Positions 14,735 through 22,291 of a stretch of DNA of 23,839 nucleotides are shown one piece after another (position 1 is the stretch's first letter; every line of letters starts with the position of its first letter). The DNA is from Rikenellaceae bacterium (lineage in GTDB: Bacteria > Bacteroidota > Bacteroidia > Bacteroidales > UBA932): positions 1 to 23,839 of the forward strand of contig CAAGFN010000115.1 in the NCBI GenBank assembly GCA_900769145.1. Direction: 5' to 3'. Made by a program: the position numbers and the translations under genes. The notes under the pieces are model-generated. The model was not told the DNA's origin, ran no database searches, and worked only from the letters and a program-made list of their open reading frames with translations.

Positions 14735-14783
14735 AAGGGATGACCGTGAAGCCAACTGCTCGGGTCATCCCTTTTCTGTTTTT
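14735..14783 (+). terminator. Strong intrinsic terminator after EF-G2
   Basis: AAGGGATGACC at 14735-14745 and GGTCATCCCTT at 14763-14773 form a perfect 11-bp stem with a 17-nt loop, followed by TTCTGTTTTT. It separates EF-G2 from the transketolase operon. Confidence 0.9.
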
Positions 14784-14833
14784 CCAAGTGTCCTGTTACG
14801 CCGTCCGCATTTTCATTTTCAACGGGAAATTAC

Positions 14834-14841
14834 TATTTTTG
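14834..14841 (+). promoter_or_regulatory. -7 promoter box for the transketolase operon
   Basis: TATTTTTG fits TAnnTTTG and lies 27 bp upstream of the first transketolase ATG, just after the EF-G2 terminator. The -33 region is only T-rich (TTTCATTTTC), so the upstream element is weak. Confidence 0.5.
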
Positions 14842-14868
14842 AAGATTGGAAAATAAACTATACGCAAT

Positions 14869-15708
14869 ATGGCAAATATCGAAGAACTGAAAAGGATTTC
14901 GTCCCAAGTCAGAAGGGACATCGTCCGTATGGTCACCGCCGCCCAGTCAGGGCATCCGGGCGGATCATTGAGCAGTGCGGATGTACTTACCGCATTGTAT
15001 TTCAATGTGATGAACATTGACCCGGCCAGCTGGACCAGGGAGAGCAAGGGCCAGGATATCTTCATCCTCTCCGCAGGTCACATAACCCCGGTCTTTTATT
15101 CGCTTCTTTCCAGAAGGGGATTCTTCCCGGTGGAGGAACTGGCCACTTTCCGCAAGTTCGGGACCAGGCTCCAGGGACATCCTTCAGTGGAGAAGGGACT
15201 TCCCGGCATAACCCAGGCTTCCGGTTCCCTCGGACAGGGACTTTCTGCCGCAGCCGGTGCCGCATTGGGCAAGAAGATGGACGGGGATGCTTCCAGGGTT
15301 TATGTTCTCTGCGGTGACGGAGAGAGCGAGGAAGGCCAGATTTGGGAGGCCGCAATGTTTGCTTCCCACCACAAGCTGCACAATCTCATCGCCATAACCG
15401 ACTGGAATGGCCAGCAGATTGACGGAACAGTGGACGCCGTCTCCGGCCAGGGTGACCTCGAGTCCAAGTGGAAGGCATTCGGATGGAATGTCATTGTTGC
15501 GGACGGCCACGATTTCGAGGCAATTCTTGCCGCATTCGACAAGGCCAAGGAGAGCAGCGAACTTCCTACAATGATTCTTTTCAAGACTGATATGGGCCAC
15601 GGAATCGACTTTATGTCAGGCACTTGCAAATGGCACGGCAAGGCTCCGTCCGCAGAACAGTGCGAGCAGGCCCTCGCCCAGATTGAGGAAACCCTCGGAG
15701 ACTATTGA
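14869..15708 (+). CDS. Transketolase, N-terminal (thiamine diphosphate-binding) subunit
   Basis: This 279-residue subunit corresponds to the first domain of transketolase, which transfers two-carbon ketol units in the non-oxidative pentose phosphate pathway. H29 in SGHPGG and the thiamine diphosphate/Mg motif GDGESEEG (149-156), ending at DWN, are present. The segment TQASGSLGQGLS is also typical. Many bacteria and archaea encode transketolase as two polypeptides, and the C-terminal subunit follows 29 bp downstream with its own start, so this is a true split enzyme and not a frameshift. The ATG at 14869 is preceded by an A-rich region. Codon choice is strongly biased (many CTC, GTC, AAG), suggesting high expression. 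Confidence 0.95.
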   Translation: MANIEELKRISSQVRRDIVRMVTAAQSGHPGGSLSSADVLTALYFNVMNIDPASWTRESKGQDIFILSAGHITPVFYSLLSRRGFFPVEELATFRKFGTRLQGHPSVEKGLPGITQASGSLGQGLSAAAGAALGKKMDGDASRVYVLCGDGESEEGQIWEAAMFASHHKLHNLIAITDWNGQQIDGTVDAVSGQGDLESKWKAFGWNVIVADGHDFEAILAAFDKAKESSELPTMILFKTDMGHGIDFMSGTCKWHGKAPSAEQCEQALAQIEETLGDY

Positions 15709-15737
15709 TCCAGTTGTTAACGCAAAAACGAAAGACA

Positions 15738-16688
15738 ATGAAATACACAGATACCGGTAAGAAAGATACCAGAAGCGGCTTCGGAGCAGGACTTTATGAG
15801 GCCGGAAAGCAGGATTCCAGAGTGGTGGCCCTCGCGGCTGACCTCAAGGGGTCCCTCAAGATGGACAAGTTCGCCGATGAGTTCCCGGATAGATTCGTCC
15901 AGTGCGGAATCGCCGAAGCCAATATGATTGGCGTAGCGGCAGGACTTGCCGTTACGGGCAAGATTCCGTTCGCCGGCTCGTTCGCAGAGTTCGTGACAGG
16001 CCGTGTATACGACCAGATACGCCAGGAGGTTTGCTACGGTGAGACCAATGTCAAGATTGCCGCATCCCACGCCGGCATTACTCTCGGCGAGGATGGTGCG
16101 ACACACCAGACAATGGAAGATATCGCCCTCATGCGCGCCCTCCCGGGAATGGTGGTAATCAATCCTTGTGACTATAACCAGACCAAGGCCGCAACAATCG
16201 CCGCCGCCAAGTACGAAGGCCCTGTTTATCTCAGGTTCGGACGTCCTTCCGTGCCGAATTTCACTCCGGAAGACCAGGAGTTCGAAATCGGAAAGGCATA
16301 CGTGATGAACGAGGGCAAGGATGTGACTATTTTCGCTACAGGCCACGCCGTATGGGAGGCATTGAAGGCCGCCGACATTCTTGAGAATGAGGGCATTTGC
16401 GCCGAGGTCATCGACATTGCCACCATAAAGCCTCTCGATGAGCAGGCAGTTGTGGAGTCAGTGATGAAGACGGGAGCTGCCGTTGTGGCTGAGGAACATA
16501 ATATGCCGGGCGGTCTCGGAGAACTCATCGCAGGTGTCCTCGCCGCGCGCAGACCTGCGCCTATGGCATACGTCAATGGTGGTGACAAATTCGGCCAGAC
16601 TGGTACGCCTGCCGAGCTGATGGCTGCGTATGGGATTGATGCAGAGCACATTGCCGAGGCTGCGAAATCTGTCATTGACCGAAAATAG
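15738..16688 (+). CDS. Transketolase, C-terminal subunit
   Basis: This 316-residue protein covers the pyrimidine-binding and C-terminal domains of transketolase. E60 in CGIAEANM is the conserved Glu that activates the thiamine diphosphate aminopyrimidine. SHAGITLGEDGATHQ is the usual substrate-region motif, and EEHNMPGGLGE marks the last domain. The ATG at 15738 (MKYTDTG) is chosen over an in-frame TTG at 15705, because the extension would overlap the preceding gene and has no family similarity. It must pair with the N-terminal subunit upstream. The ECF sigma gene begins only 18 bp after its stop, so the operon may continue. Confidence 0.95.
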   Translation: MKYTDTGKKDTRSGFGAGLYEAGKQDSRVVALAADLKGSLKMDKFADEFPDRFVQCGIAEANMIGVAAGLAVTGKIPFAGSFAEFVTGRVYDQIRQEVCYGETNVKIAASHAGITLGEDGATHQTMEDIALMRALPGMVVINPCDYNQTKAATIAAAKYEGPVYLRFGRPSVPNFTPEDQEFEIGKAYVMNEGKDVTIFATGHAVWEALKAADILENEGICAEVIDIATIKPLDEQAVVESVMKTGAAVVAEEHNMPGGLGELIAGVLAARRPAPMAYVNGGDKFGQTGTPAELMAAYGIDAEHIAEAAKSVIDRK

Positions 16689-16706
16689 AGGCCCTGCGGC
16701 TGGTCT

Positions 16707-17252
16707 ATGCAGGACAATGAGATTATCAAGCTGTTCCGGGAAGGGGACAGGGAGAGGGCATTCACGGAGATAGTCAAGGCATATAGCGAGAGACTCTTCT
16801 GGTATGTCCGCCGCTATGTTTCCTCCCACGATGATGCCGATGATCTCGTACAGGAAATATTCATCAAGATTTGGGCTGCGCTTCCTTCATTCAGAGGGGA
16901 GTCGCAGCTTTTCACTTGGCTTTACAGGATTGCCACCAATGAGGCTCTCAACTATGTCAGAAGGCAGAAAGTGCGTGCCGCATTGAGCTTCAGGCCCATT
17001 GATGCGGAGATTGAGCGCAAGATTGACGAGGACCCTTGGTTCAATGGGGACGAGGCTGAGAGAAGGCTCATGAAATCATTGCAGAAACTGCCGCTGAAAC
17101 AGCGTGTCGTATTTTCAATGCGATATTTCGAGGATATGAGCTACGAGGAAATATCCGAGGTGACGGGAACTTCCGTGGGGGCATTGAAGGCATCCTACCA
17201 TATCGCCTGCGGCAAATTGAAAGGTGAACTCCTGGAAAAATCCGGACAATGA
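16707..17252 (+). CDS. ECF-type RNA polymerase sigma factor
   Basis: This is a 181-residue sigma-70 family factor of the extracytoplasmic-function group. Region 2 is DADDLVQEIFIKIWAALPSF and the -10-binding helix continues to FTWLYRIATNEALNYVRRQK. Region 4 is LPLKQRVVFSMRYFEDMSY followed by EEISEVTGTSVGALKASYH. No extra C-terminal domain is present. It lies 18 bp after the transketolase gene and 50 bp before a small membrane protein, a typical sigma/anti-sigma arrangement. Its regulon is unknown; the Spy-like gene downstream suggests envelope stress. Confidence 0.95.
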   Translation: MQDNEIIKLFREGDRERAFTEIVKAYSERLFWYVRRYVSSHDDADDLVQEIFIKIWAALPSFRGESQLFTWLYRIATNEALNYVRRQKVRAALSFRPIDAEIERKIDEDPWFNGDEAERRLMKSLQKLPLKQRVVFSMRYFEDMSYEEISEVTGTSVGALKASYHIACGKLKGELLEKSGQ

Positions 17253-17302
17253 TTTTACTTTCAGCATAGTATGGTGTCTAATATTCGGATGTAAGGTAGA
17301 TT

Positions 17303-17692
17303 ATGAAAGAGAAACACTTGAATGAATCGTATTCTGTTCCGGACGGCTATTTCGACCGGCTGGAAGCGAAGTTGTCCCGCATTCCGGAAATGTCTTCCGG
17401 CAGGCGTGGTGGTGCTTTTTCCGGGATGATGCCATATCTTTCGCTTGCTGCATCCTTCCTGATTATCTTTGCTGCGGGGACATTGGTCCTCAAACTCTCC
17501 TCCCCGGCCAAGTCGGAAGATCTCTCTTATCTGGAGAAGATGGTTCTGGCCGACCTCGTGCCTGTGACGGATCCCGGCCTCATTTATCTGCCGGAAGAGG
17601 ACGAGGAGGAATATGACGAATTGGAACAATATCTGATTGAGAGCGGAACCACTCTCGAACAACTGGAATACTACTATGAAGGGAATAATTAA
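17303..17692 (+). CDS. Single-pass membrane protein, possible anti-sigma factor
   Basis: This 129-residue protein has a cytoplasmic N-terminal part of about 44 residues containing VPDGYFDRLEAKLSRIPE. That motif recurs in small membrane proteins encoded after ECF sigma factors in Bacteroidota. One membrane helix covers about residues 45-66. The periplasmic part is very acidic (EEDEEEYDELEQ) and Tyr-rich at the end. There is no zinc-binding anti-sigma motif. The next gene starts inside its 3' end (17-bp overlap), so the two are translationally coupled. The anti-sigma role is inferred from position and topology only. Confidence 0.75.
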   Translation: MKEKHLNESYSVPDGYFDRLEAKLSRIPEMSSGRRGGAFSGMMPYLSLAASFLIIFAAGTLVLKLSSPAKSEDLSYLEKMVLADLVPVTDPGLIYLPEEDEEEYDELEQYLIESGTTLEQLEYYYEGNN

Positions 17693-18137
17693 TTTTCTGG
17701 CGTTGTCTCTCGCCTTTGTATTGATGTCCGCACGGCCATCTTCCGCCTGCTGTGCATACGACAAGGCCTCTCATGACAAGATGAGGGCGGAGAAAGTGGC
17801 TTACCTGACCGCAGCCATGGACCTTACTCCTGCCGAGGCGGAAAAGTTATGGCCGGTGTACAATGATATGGAAAAGGCCCGCAGGGAGGCCTTCAGGAAG
17901 GTCATGGTGGCATACGATGCCCTCAAGTCCGCACTTTCAGAAGGGCAGACCGAGAAGCAAATTTCCACTCTGCTCGACCGTTATGTGGAAGCGATGAAGA
18001 CATCCAGGGAGGTGGAGGCCAAGTTTACTCCGGCACTCACCCGCATTGTCTCAGTGGAGAAGGTGGCGAAATTGTTTATCGGGGAAGAGGAATTCCGCAG
18101 GATGCAGATTGGCCGTTGGGGCGAAAAGAAGGATTGA
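17676..18137 (+). CDS. Spy/CpxP-like exported protein
   Basis: This 153-residue protein has an N-terminal signal peptide (MKGIINFLALSLAFVLMSA, then SSAC). C25 may be a lipid-attachment cysteine, although the lipobox is imperfect. The mature part is helical and contains LTPAEAEKLWPVYNDME, which resembles the LTxxQ repeat region of Spy-type periplasmic chaperones and metal sensors, and then a long Arg/Lys/Glu-rich helix. The start at 17676 lies within the preceding gene, and an in-frame ATG further upstream would lose the signal peptide. It is probably the last gene of the ECF module and may be a target or a sensor of envelope stress. Confidence 0.75.
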   Translation: MKGIINFLALSLAFVLMSARPSSACCAYDKASHDKMRAEKVAYLTAAMDLTPAEAEKLWPVYNDMEKARREAFRKVMVAYDALKSALSEGQTEKQISTLLDRYVEAMKTSREVEAKFTPALTRIVSVEKVAKLFIGEEEFRRMQIGRWGEKKD

Positions 18138-18155
18138 GGCTGCCTTGCAGGCCTC
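18136..18155. terminator. Compact hairpin between convergent genes
   Basis: GAGGCTGC (18136-18143) pairs with GCAG and CCTC (18147-18155) around a 3-nt loop with one bulged G. The hairpin overlaps the stop codon of the Spy-like gene and reaches the stop of trmN6, so it may serve both strands. The minus-strand exit is moderately T-rich; the plus-strand exit is not. Confidence 0.35.
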
Positions 18156-18886
18156 TATGCAAACAGATAGAAATCTTTTACAAGGGAGAGATACTGCATG
18201 GTATAGCTCCCTTTTTCCATTATCACGAGGCTGTCCTCTTCGTTTTCAACCCTGTTTCCGGCTACGAACGTGACGATTATCCTGGAGGGTGCTTTTCTCT
18301 GTACTGTCTTGATTCTCAATGTATTGACGGGATATAGCCCGTACATTCTTCCGTATCGGAGCAGGTCTTTCTCCTGGTCGGCCGGGAGGATGATGCACAG
18401 CCTGCCGGCCTGTTCGAGCCTTGTTTCTGCAAAGGCCAGGATTTCCCGGTAGGAAAGTCCGTCAGCGGTATGTCTTGCTGCTGCCTTGCGTGCATCCGGA
18501 TTCGTCAGGGAGGCATCGTAATATGGCGGATTCGAGACAATGAGGTCGAATTTCCGGTCCGGATAGTATTCCGAAAGGGGAGTGTGCAATGCTGCCAGAA
18601 TGCCGTACCACGGGGATTCCCGGAAATTCTCCCCGGCCTCGGCCGCAGCATCATTGTCAATGTCAATGCCGGTTATCATTGCCCCGGATGGGATTTCCCC
18701 CGCATCCTGACTGAGCCTCTGGGCGAGCATCAATGCTATTGTCCCCGTACCTGTGCCTATGTCAAGTATCTGTTTGTCAGTAGGTTTCAGTGGCGCGACA
18801 GCCCCAAGGAGGACGCCGTCGGTATTGACCTTCATTGCCGACTTGTCGTTCCTTACATCGAATTTCTTGAAATGGAAAACGCTCAT
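18155..18886 (-). CDS. TrmN6/YfiC-type tRNA1(Val) adenine-N6 methyltransferase
   Basis: This is a 243-residue Rossmann-fold methyltransferase. The S-adenosylmethionine loop is DIGTGTG (42-48), the acidic residue after strand 2 is in GIDIDNDAA, and the catalytic motif NPPYY near residue 120 is that of N6-adenine methyltransferases. The family modifies A37 of tRNA1(Val). The start MSVFHFKKF at 18886 forms an ATGA overlap with the lolD stop, so it is preferred over an upstream ATG at 18934. It is the last gene of the three-gene lipoprotein/lolD operon. The exact tRNA target is inferred from the family. Confidence 0.9.
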   Translation of the reverse strand: MSVFHFKKFDVRNDKSAMKVNTDGVLLGAVAPLKPTDKQILDIGTGTGTIALMLAQRLSQDAGEIPSGAMITGIDIDNDAAAEAGENFRESPWYGILAALHTPLSEYYPDRKFDLIVSNPPYYDASLTNPDARKAAARHTADGLSYREILAFAETRLEQAGRLCIILPADQEKDLLRYGRMYGLYPVNTLRIKTVQRKAPSRIIVTFVAGNRVENEEDSLVIMEKGSYTMQYLSLVKDFYLFA

Positions 18887-19545
18887 TCCGCTGGCAGAAA
18901 TTGTCCGTCCTTCATGAACAATGTCCTGTCGCACATCTTGGCAAGTTCCGGGTCGTGGGTCACTATGACGATGGTCTGCCCGAGCTCATCCCTGAGGCGG
19001 AAGAAGAGATTGTGGATTTCGTTCTTGGTTACGCTGTCGAGGTTGCCTGAAGGCTCGTCTGCAAACAGGACGGCGGGCCGGTTTACGAGGGCCCTGGCTA
19101 TGGCCACCCTTTGCTGTTCACCTCCGGACAGCTCAGACGGCTTGTGAGTAGTCCTCTCCGCAAGTCCCATAGTATCAAGGAGTTTCAGCGCCTCTTCCTT
19201 GGCAGTCTTCTCGCTTTTGCCTGCAATGAGGGCCGGAATCATCACGTTTTCCAATGAGGTGAATTCCGGGAGAAGGTGATGGAACTGGAAGACAAAGCCC
19301 AGTTTGAGATTGCGGAAACGGCTGATTTCCTTGCGGCTGAGTTTCGTCACGTCTGTCCCGTCAATGATGAGGGAACCGGCATCCGGAGTGGATAGGGTTC
19401 CGAGTATCTGGAGCAATGTGGACTTGCCCGCCCCGGAAGCTCCCATTATGGATACGACCTCGGATTTCTCCACCTGCAAGTCAATGCCTTTCAGGACTTT
19501 AAGTGTCCCGAAGGATTTTTCTATACCTCTGGCCTCTATCATCAT
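18883..19545 (-). CDS. lolD: LolD-like lipoprotein-releasing ABC transporter ATPase
   Basis: This 220-residue ABC ATPase has Walker A GASGAGKST (35-43), a Q-loop in FVFQFHHLLPEF, signature LSGGEQQR near residue 140 and Walker B LFADEPSGNLD near 162. FHHLLPEFTSLENV is typical of the LolD/MacB (lipoprotein and peptide) subfamily. LolD powers release of lipoproteins from the inner membrane toward the outer membrane. The membrane subunits are not in this window. It lies 12 bp after a lipoprotein gene and overlaps trmN6 by 4 bp. Two consecutive ATG codons are possible starts. A MacB-type exporter ATPase is the alternative. Confidence 0.88.
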   Translation of the reverse strand: MMIEARGIEKSFGTLKVLKGIDLQVEKSEVVSIMGASGAGKSTLLQILGTLSTPDAGSLIIDGTDVTKLSRKEISRFRNLKLGFVFQFHHLLPEFTSLENVMIPALIAGKSEKTAKEEALKLLDTMGLAERTTHKPSELSGGEQQRVAIARALVNRPAVLFADEPSGNLDSVTKNEIHNLFFRLRDELGQTIVIVTHDPELAKMCDRTLFMKDGQFLPAE

Positions 19546-19557
19546 TGTCGCGGGGAT

Positions 19558-20607
19558 TTATAACCATTCATTTACATTGACCGTAGATTTCGGGGCATTG
19601 GGCACGTTCGGGAAGTAGGTGAATCCCGTGATTTTCTCCAGTTCAGCGATGGAGATGATGTCCTTGGCCTGTGGCTTGTGGCTCTTCTCGATATTGTGCC
19701 TGAGCACGAAGGCGGCGCATTTCAGTTCGCTTGCAGAGCATTTCAGCACGGACTTGCCGGAGTTGCCGGACTTGGTCCTGAGAACAGCGTAATAGAACAT
19801 TGTCGGACACGAAACGTCGCTTCTGCCTCCGAAATATATGGTTTTCGGTTCGCAGGTCTGGCTGTAGGCATCCGTATATTTCTCAAAGTAGCATCCTACG
19901 ACCTCGTAGAGGGTGTCGGCGCAGACGAGTCCGTCCACGTGTTCTTCCAATGAGTTCCAGGCCGCACCTCCGGTATTGAAGGTGTCGCTGTATTGCGGGG
20001 CAATGTTCGTGTAGTAGAATACCTGCCGGTTGGTAGGTTTGCTGGAAGTCCTCTCCGCGGAGCCGAGCATGTGGCCCTTGTTGCAGCCGCCACCAGTGGA
20101 TTTTGAGGAATACTGGATGTTAGCCGGAATGTAAGGGTCCCTCTGGTAGGCATCTGTCCTGCCTGAACCTCCTACATACATATCGTGTCTCGGAGCTGCC
20201 ACCCACATTGGACAATGATGGACTCCGCTATAGCATACGGTATAGTTCCTGGCGGTTTTTCCTCCGCTCTTCTCGCCGCCGGCGCAGATATGGTGGGCGT
20301 AGTAGAGTTCCCCGTCCCCGTCAATCTTTCCGTCCTTGTCGGCGTCTGTGATTACAGGCAGTTCGAACCAGGCGTATCCTGAAGTTGCCGGCGGGATAAC
20401 GTCTCCGCCGCCCTCATTGTTTCCGCCGCCATTCTCGCCTCCCTCATCGCCGTTTCCTTCATCGCCGTCCCCGGAATTGTCTCCGCCGCCATTGCCTCCT
20501 GTCTCTTCCTGTCCATTGCCCCCGACCGGTCCGGTCAGCAGCGGCTCCTCCTTCTGGCAGGCAGCCAATACCGCAAATGCCAGGAATATGCTAAGATATC
20601 TTTTCAT
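19558..20607 (-). CDS. DNA/RNA non-specific endonuclease-like lipoprotein
   Basis: This 349-residue protein starts with a lipoprotein signal (LAAC, Cys17), followed by QKEE, which resembles the Bacteroidota surface-export signal. Residues about 25-65 are a low-complexity Gly/Asn/Asp/Glu linker. The rest is a NUC1 (betabeta-alpha-metal) nuclease domain. The usual DRGH is NKGH (176-179), keeping catalytic His179. TNIAPQ follows, and N210 in FNTGGAAW lies 31 residues after the His, the spacing expected for the metal-binding Asn in the family. Domain Cys residues suggest disulfides. ATG at 20607 is chosen; a TTG 12 nt upstream is possible. It leads an operon with lolD and trmN6. The likely role is degrading extracellular nucleic acid; activity is not certain with the altered motif. 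Confidence 0.88.
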   Translation of the reverse strand: MKRYLSIFLAFAVLAACQKEEPLLTGPVGGNGQEETGGNGGGDNSGDGDEGNGDEGGENGGGNNEGGGDVIPPATSGYAWFELPVITDADKDGKIDGDGELYYAHHICAGGEKSGGKTARNYTVCYSGVHHCPMWVAAPRHDMYVGGSGRTDAYQRDPYIPANIQYSSKSTGGGCNKGHMLGSAERTSSKPTNRQVFYYTNIAPQYSDTFNTGGAAWNSLEEHVDGLVCADTLYEVVGCYFEKYTDAYSQTCEPKTIYFGGRSDVSCPTMFYYAVLRTKSGNSGKSVLKCSASELKCAAFVLRHNIEKSHKPQAKDIISIAELEKITGFTYFPNVPNAPKSTVNVNEWL

Positions 20608-20626
20608 TCTGGTTTTCAAATTTCTC

Positions 20627-20658
20627 CAAAGTTACTGCTTTGCAGGGGATAATGCAAA
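20627..20658 (-). promoter_or_regulatory. Promoter of the nuclease lipoprotein-lolD-trmN6 operon
   Basis: On the minus strand TTTG (20658-20655) and TAACTTTG (20634-20627) are separated by exactly 20 bp, a near-perfect Bacteroidota promoter. Transcription would begin about 15 nt before the ATG at 20607. Confidence 0.75.
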
Positions 20659-20660
20659 TG

Positions 20661-20675
20661 CGGAATATTTTTCCG
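20661..20675. repeat. Short inverted repeat in the divergent region before the sulfatase
   Basis: CGGAA (20661-20665) and TTCCG (20671-20675) form a perfect inverted repeat around TATTT. It lies upstream of the nuclease promoter and about 65 bp before the sulfatase ATG. It may be an operator for either gene. A GATATTTG at 20675-20682 differs by one base from a -7 box for the sulfatase. Confidence 0.35.
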
Positions 20676-20739
20676 ATATTTGTAAATGCCGTAACGGCGG
20701 CCAACCTTGCGATAACAAATCACAAAACATTCTGATACA

Positions 20740-22275
20740 ATGAAAAACTCGATCAAATACCTTCCTGCCATTGCTTTGGCGGCGGTATCCTGCGGCCGGA
20801 AAGAAGCCGTGCAGAGGCCCAACGTGCTTCTGATTGTGGCTGACGATCTCGGAATGGGAGATCTCAGCATCTATGGTGACGGGGCCATCCGGACCCCGAA
20901 TATCGACTCCCTCGCCCGTGGCGGAAGGATGTTCTGCAATGCATACGCAACCTCGGCCACATCCACGCCGAGCCGCTATGCGATGTTCACCGGACTCTAT
21001 CCATGGCGCAATGCGGATGCCAAGATTCTGCCGGGGGACGCTCCGCTTCTCATCCCGACGGACATCCCGACCTTGCCGAAAATGATGCAGGAGGCCGGTT
21101 ACAATACCGGAGCCATCGGCAAATGGCATCTTGGAATGGGGGACGGAAACGTTGACTGGAACACTCAGATTACTCCGGCTGCCAATACAGTCGGCTTCGA
21201 CTATACCTGCCTCATCGCAGCTACCAATGACCGTGTCCCGACGGTCTATGTGCGTGACGGTCAGGTGGTTGGCCTCGACCCTGAAGATCCGATTTATGTG
21301 GACTACAACAAGAATTTCGACGGGGAGCCTACTGCATTGACTAACCCTGAAATGCTCAAGATGAGGTGGCATCACGGCCATAACAACTCCATTGTCAACG
21401 GAATACCGCGCATCGGCTTCATGAAGGGCGGCCAGAAGGCCAGGTGGGTCGATGAGGACATGGCCGATTTCTTCGTCGGTGACGTGAAGGCCTTCATTGA
21501 CAGGCAGAGTGCTGACAAGCCGTTCTTCCTCTATTACGGACTCCATCAGCCGCACGTTCCTCGCGCTCCTCATTCCCGCTTCGTTGGCAGCACTGACCTC
21601 GGCCCGAGAGGGGATGCTGTCGTAGAGGCTGACTGGTGCGTAGGCGAGGTACTTTCCTATCTCAATGCCAAAGGCTTGTTGGACAACACTTTGGTGATTT
21701 TTACCAGCGACAATGGCCCGGTCATCAATGACGGATACTACGATGATGCAGAGGAGAGGCTCGGCTCACACGACCCGAGATGCGGAACCCGCGGCGGAAA
21801 GTACAGCCTTTATGACGGCGGCACCCACATCCCGCTCATAGTTTACTGGAAGGACCACGTGGATGCGGGCCTGTCAGACGACCTCGTGACCCAGCTGGAC
21901 TTCTTTGCCAGCCTCGGACATCTTGTCGGTGGCAATGTGCCTGACAGCATTGACAGCCGCGATCATCTCGACACCTTCCTGGGCAATGAGGGCGAGGCCC
22001 GTGAGAGCATTGTCCTGGAGGCCCAGGGCCGTCTCTGCTACCGTGCAGGCGACTATGCCCTGATTCCGCCTTACAAGGGTCCCAAGGCCAACATTACCAA
22101 GAATGAACTGGGCAATCTTGACCATTGGTCTCTCTTCAATCTCAAGGAGGACCGCGGTCAGGTCAATGATCTCTCGGCATCCCAGCCGGAAGTTCTCCAG
22201 CAGCTCAAGTCAGACTTCCTTTCAGCCACCGGGACATTCTTCCGCACTGAAGTGGAAGAAGAGGAACTGAAATAG
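20740..22275 (+). CDS. Ser-type sulfatase lipoprotein
   Basis: This 511-residue member of the alkaline phosphatase superfamily would remove sulfate esters from a carbohydrate or aryl substrate. A lipoprotein signal ends at Cys18 (AAVSC). Metal residues D35-D36 are in VADDLG. The sulfatase signature STPSR (75-79) places Ser75 as the formylglycine precursor, so a radical-SAM maturase elsewhere in the genome is needed. GKWHLG (near 128-132), HQPH and TSDNGP (D324, N325) complete the active site. The residues after Cys (GRKEA) do not look like a surface-export signal, so a periplasmic location is more likely. No SusC/SusD pair is in the window. The substrate is not predictable; host mucin or plant/algal glycans are options. 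Convergent with the esterase-like gene. Confidence 0.95.
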   Translation: MKNSIKYLPAIALAAVSCGRKEAVQRPNVLLIVADDLGMGDLSIYGDGAIRTPNIDSLARGGRMFCNAYATSATSTPSRYAMFTGLYPWRNADAKILPGDAPLLIPTDIPTLPKMMQEAGYNTGAIGKWHLGMGDGNVDWNTQITPAANTVGFDYTCLIAATNDRVPTVYVRDGQVVGLDPEDPIYVDYNKNFDGEPTALTNPEMLKMRWHHGHNNSIVNGIPRIGFMKGGQKARWVDEDMADFFVGDVKAFIDRQSADKPFFLYYGLHQPHVPRAPHSRFVGSTDLGPRGDAVVEADWCVGEVLSYLNAKGLLDNTLVIFTSDNGPVINDGYYDDAEERLGSHDPRCGTRGGKYSLYDGGTHIPLIVYWKDHVDAGLSDDLVTQLDFFASLGHLVGGNVPDSIDSRDHLDTFLGNEGEARESIVLEAQGRLCYRAGDYALIPPYKGPKANITKNELGNLDHWSLFNLKEDRGQVNDLSASQPEVLQQLKSDFLSATGTFFRTEVEEEELK

Positions 22276-22291
22276 CGAGTGGAGAGATCTC

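Noticed and set aside
15705..15740. Split transketolase as a frameshift or broken gene
   Set aside because: The second half has its own ATG after a 29-bp A-rich gap, both halves end and begin at natural domain borders, and two-subunit transketolases are well known.
20400..20540. Tandem repeats in the nuclease linker as a CRISPR or satellite array
   Set aside because: The repeats are short, imperfect and in frame, and encode a Gly/Asn/Asp/Glu linker typical of Bacteroidota lipoproteins.
20632..21573. A 313-codon open frame on the minus strand opposite the sulfatase
   Set aside because: It overlaps the sulfatase catalytic region and the divergent promoter area; the sulfatase motifs on the plus strand are unambiguous.
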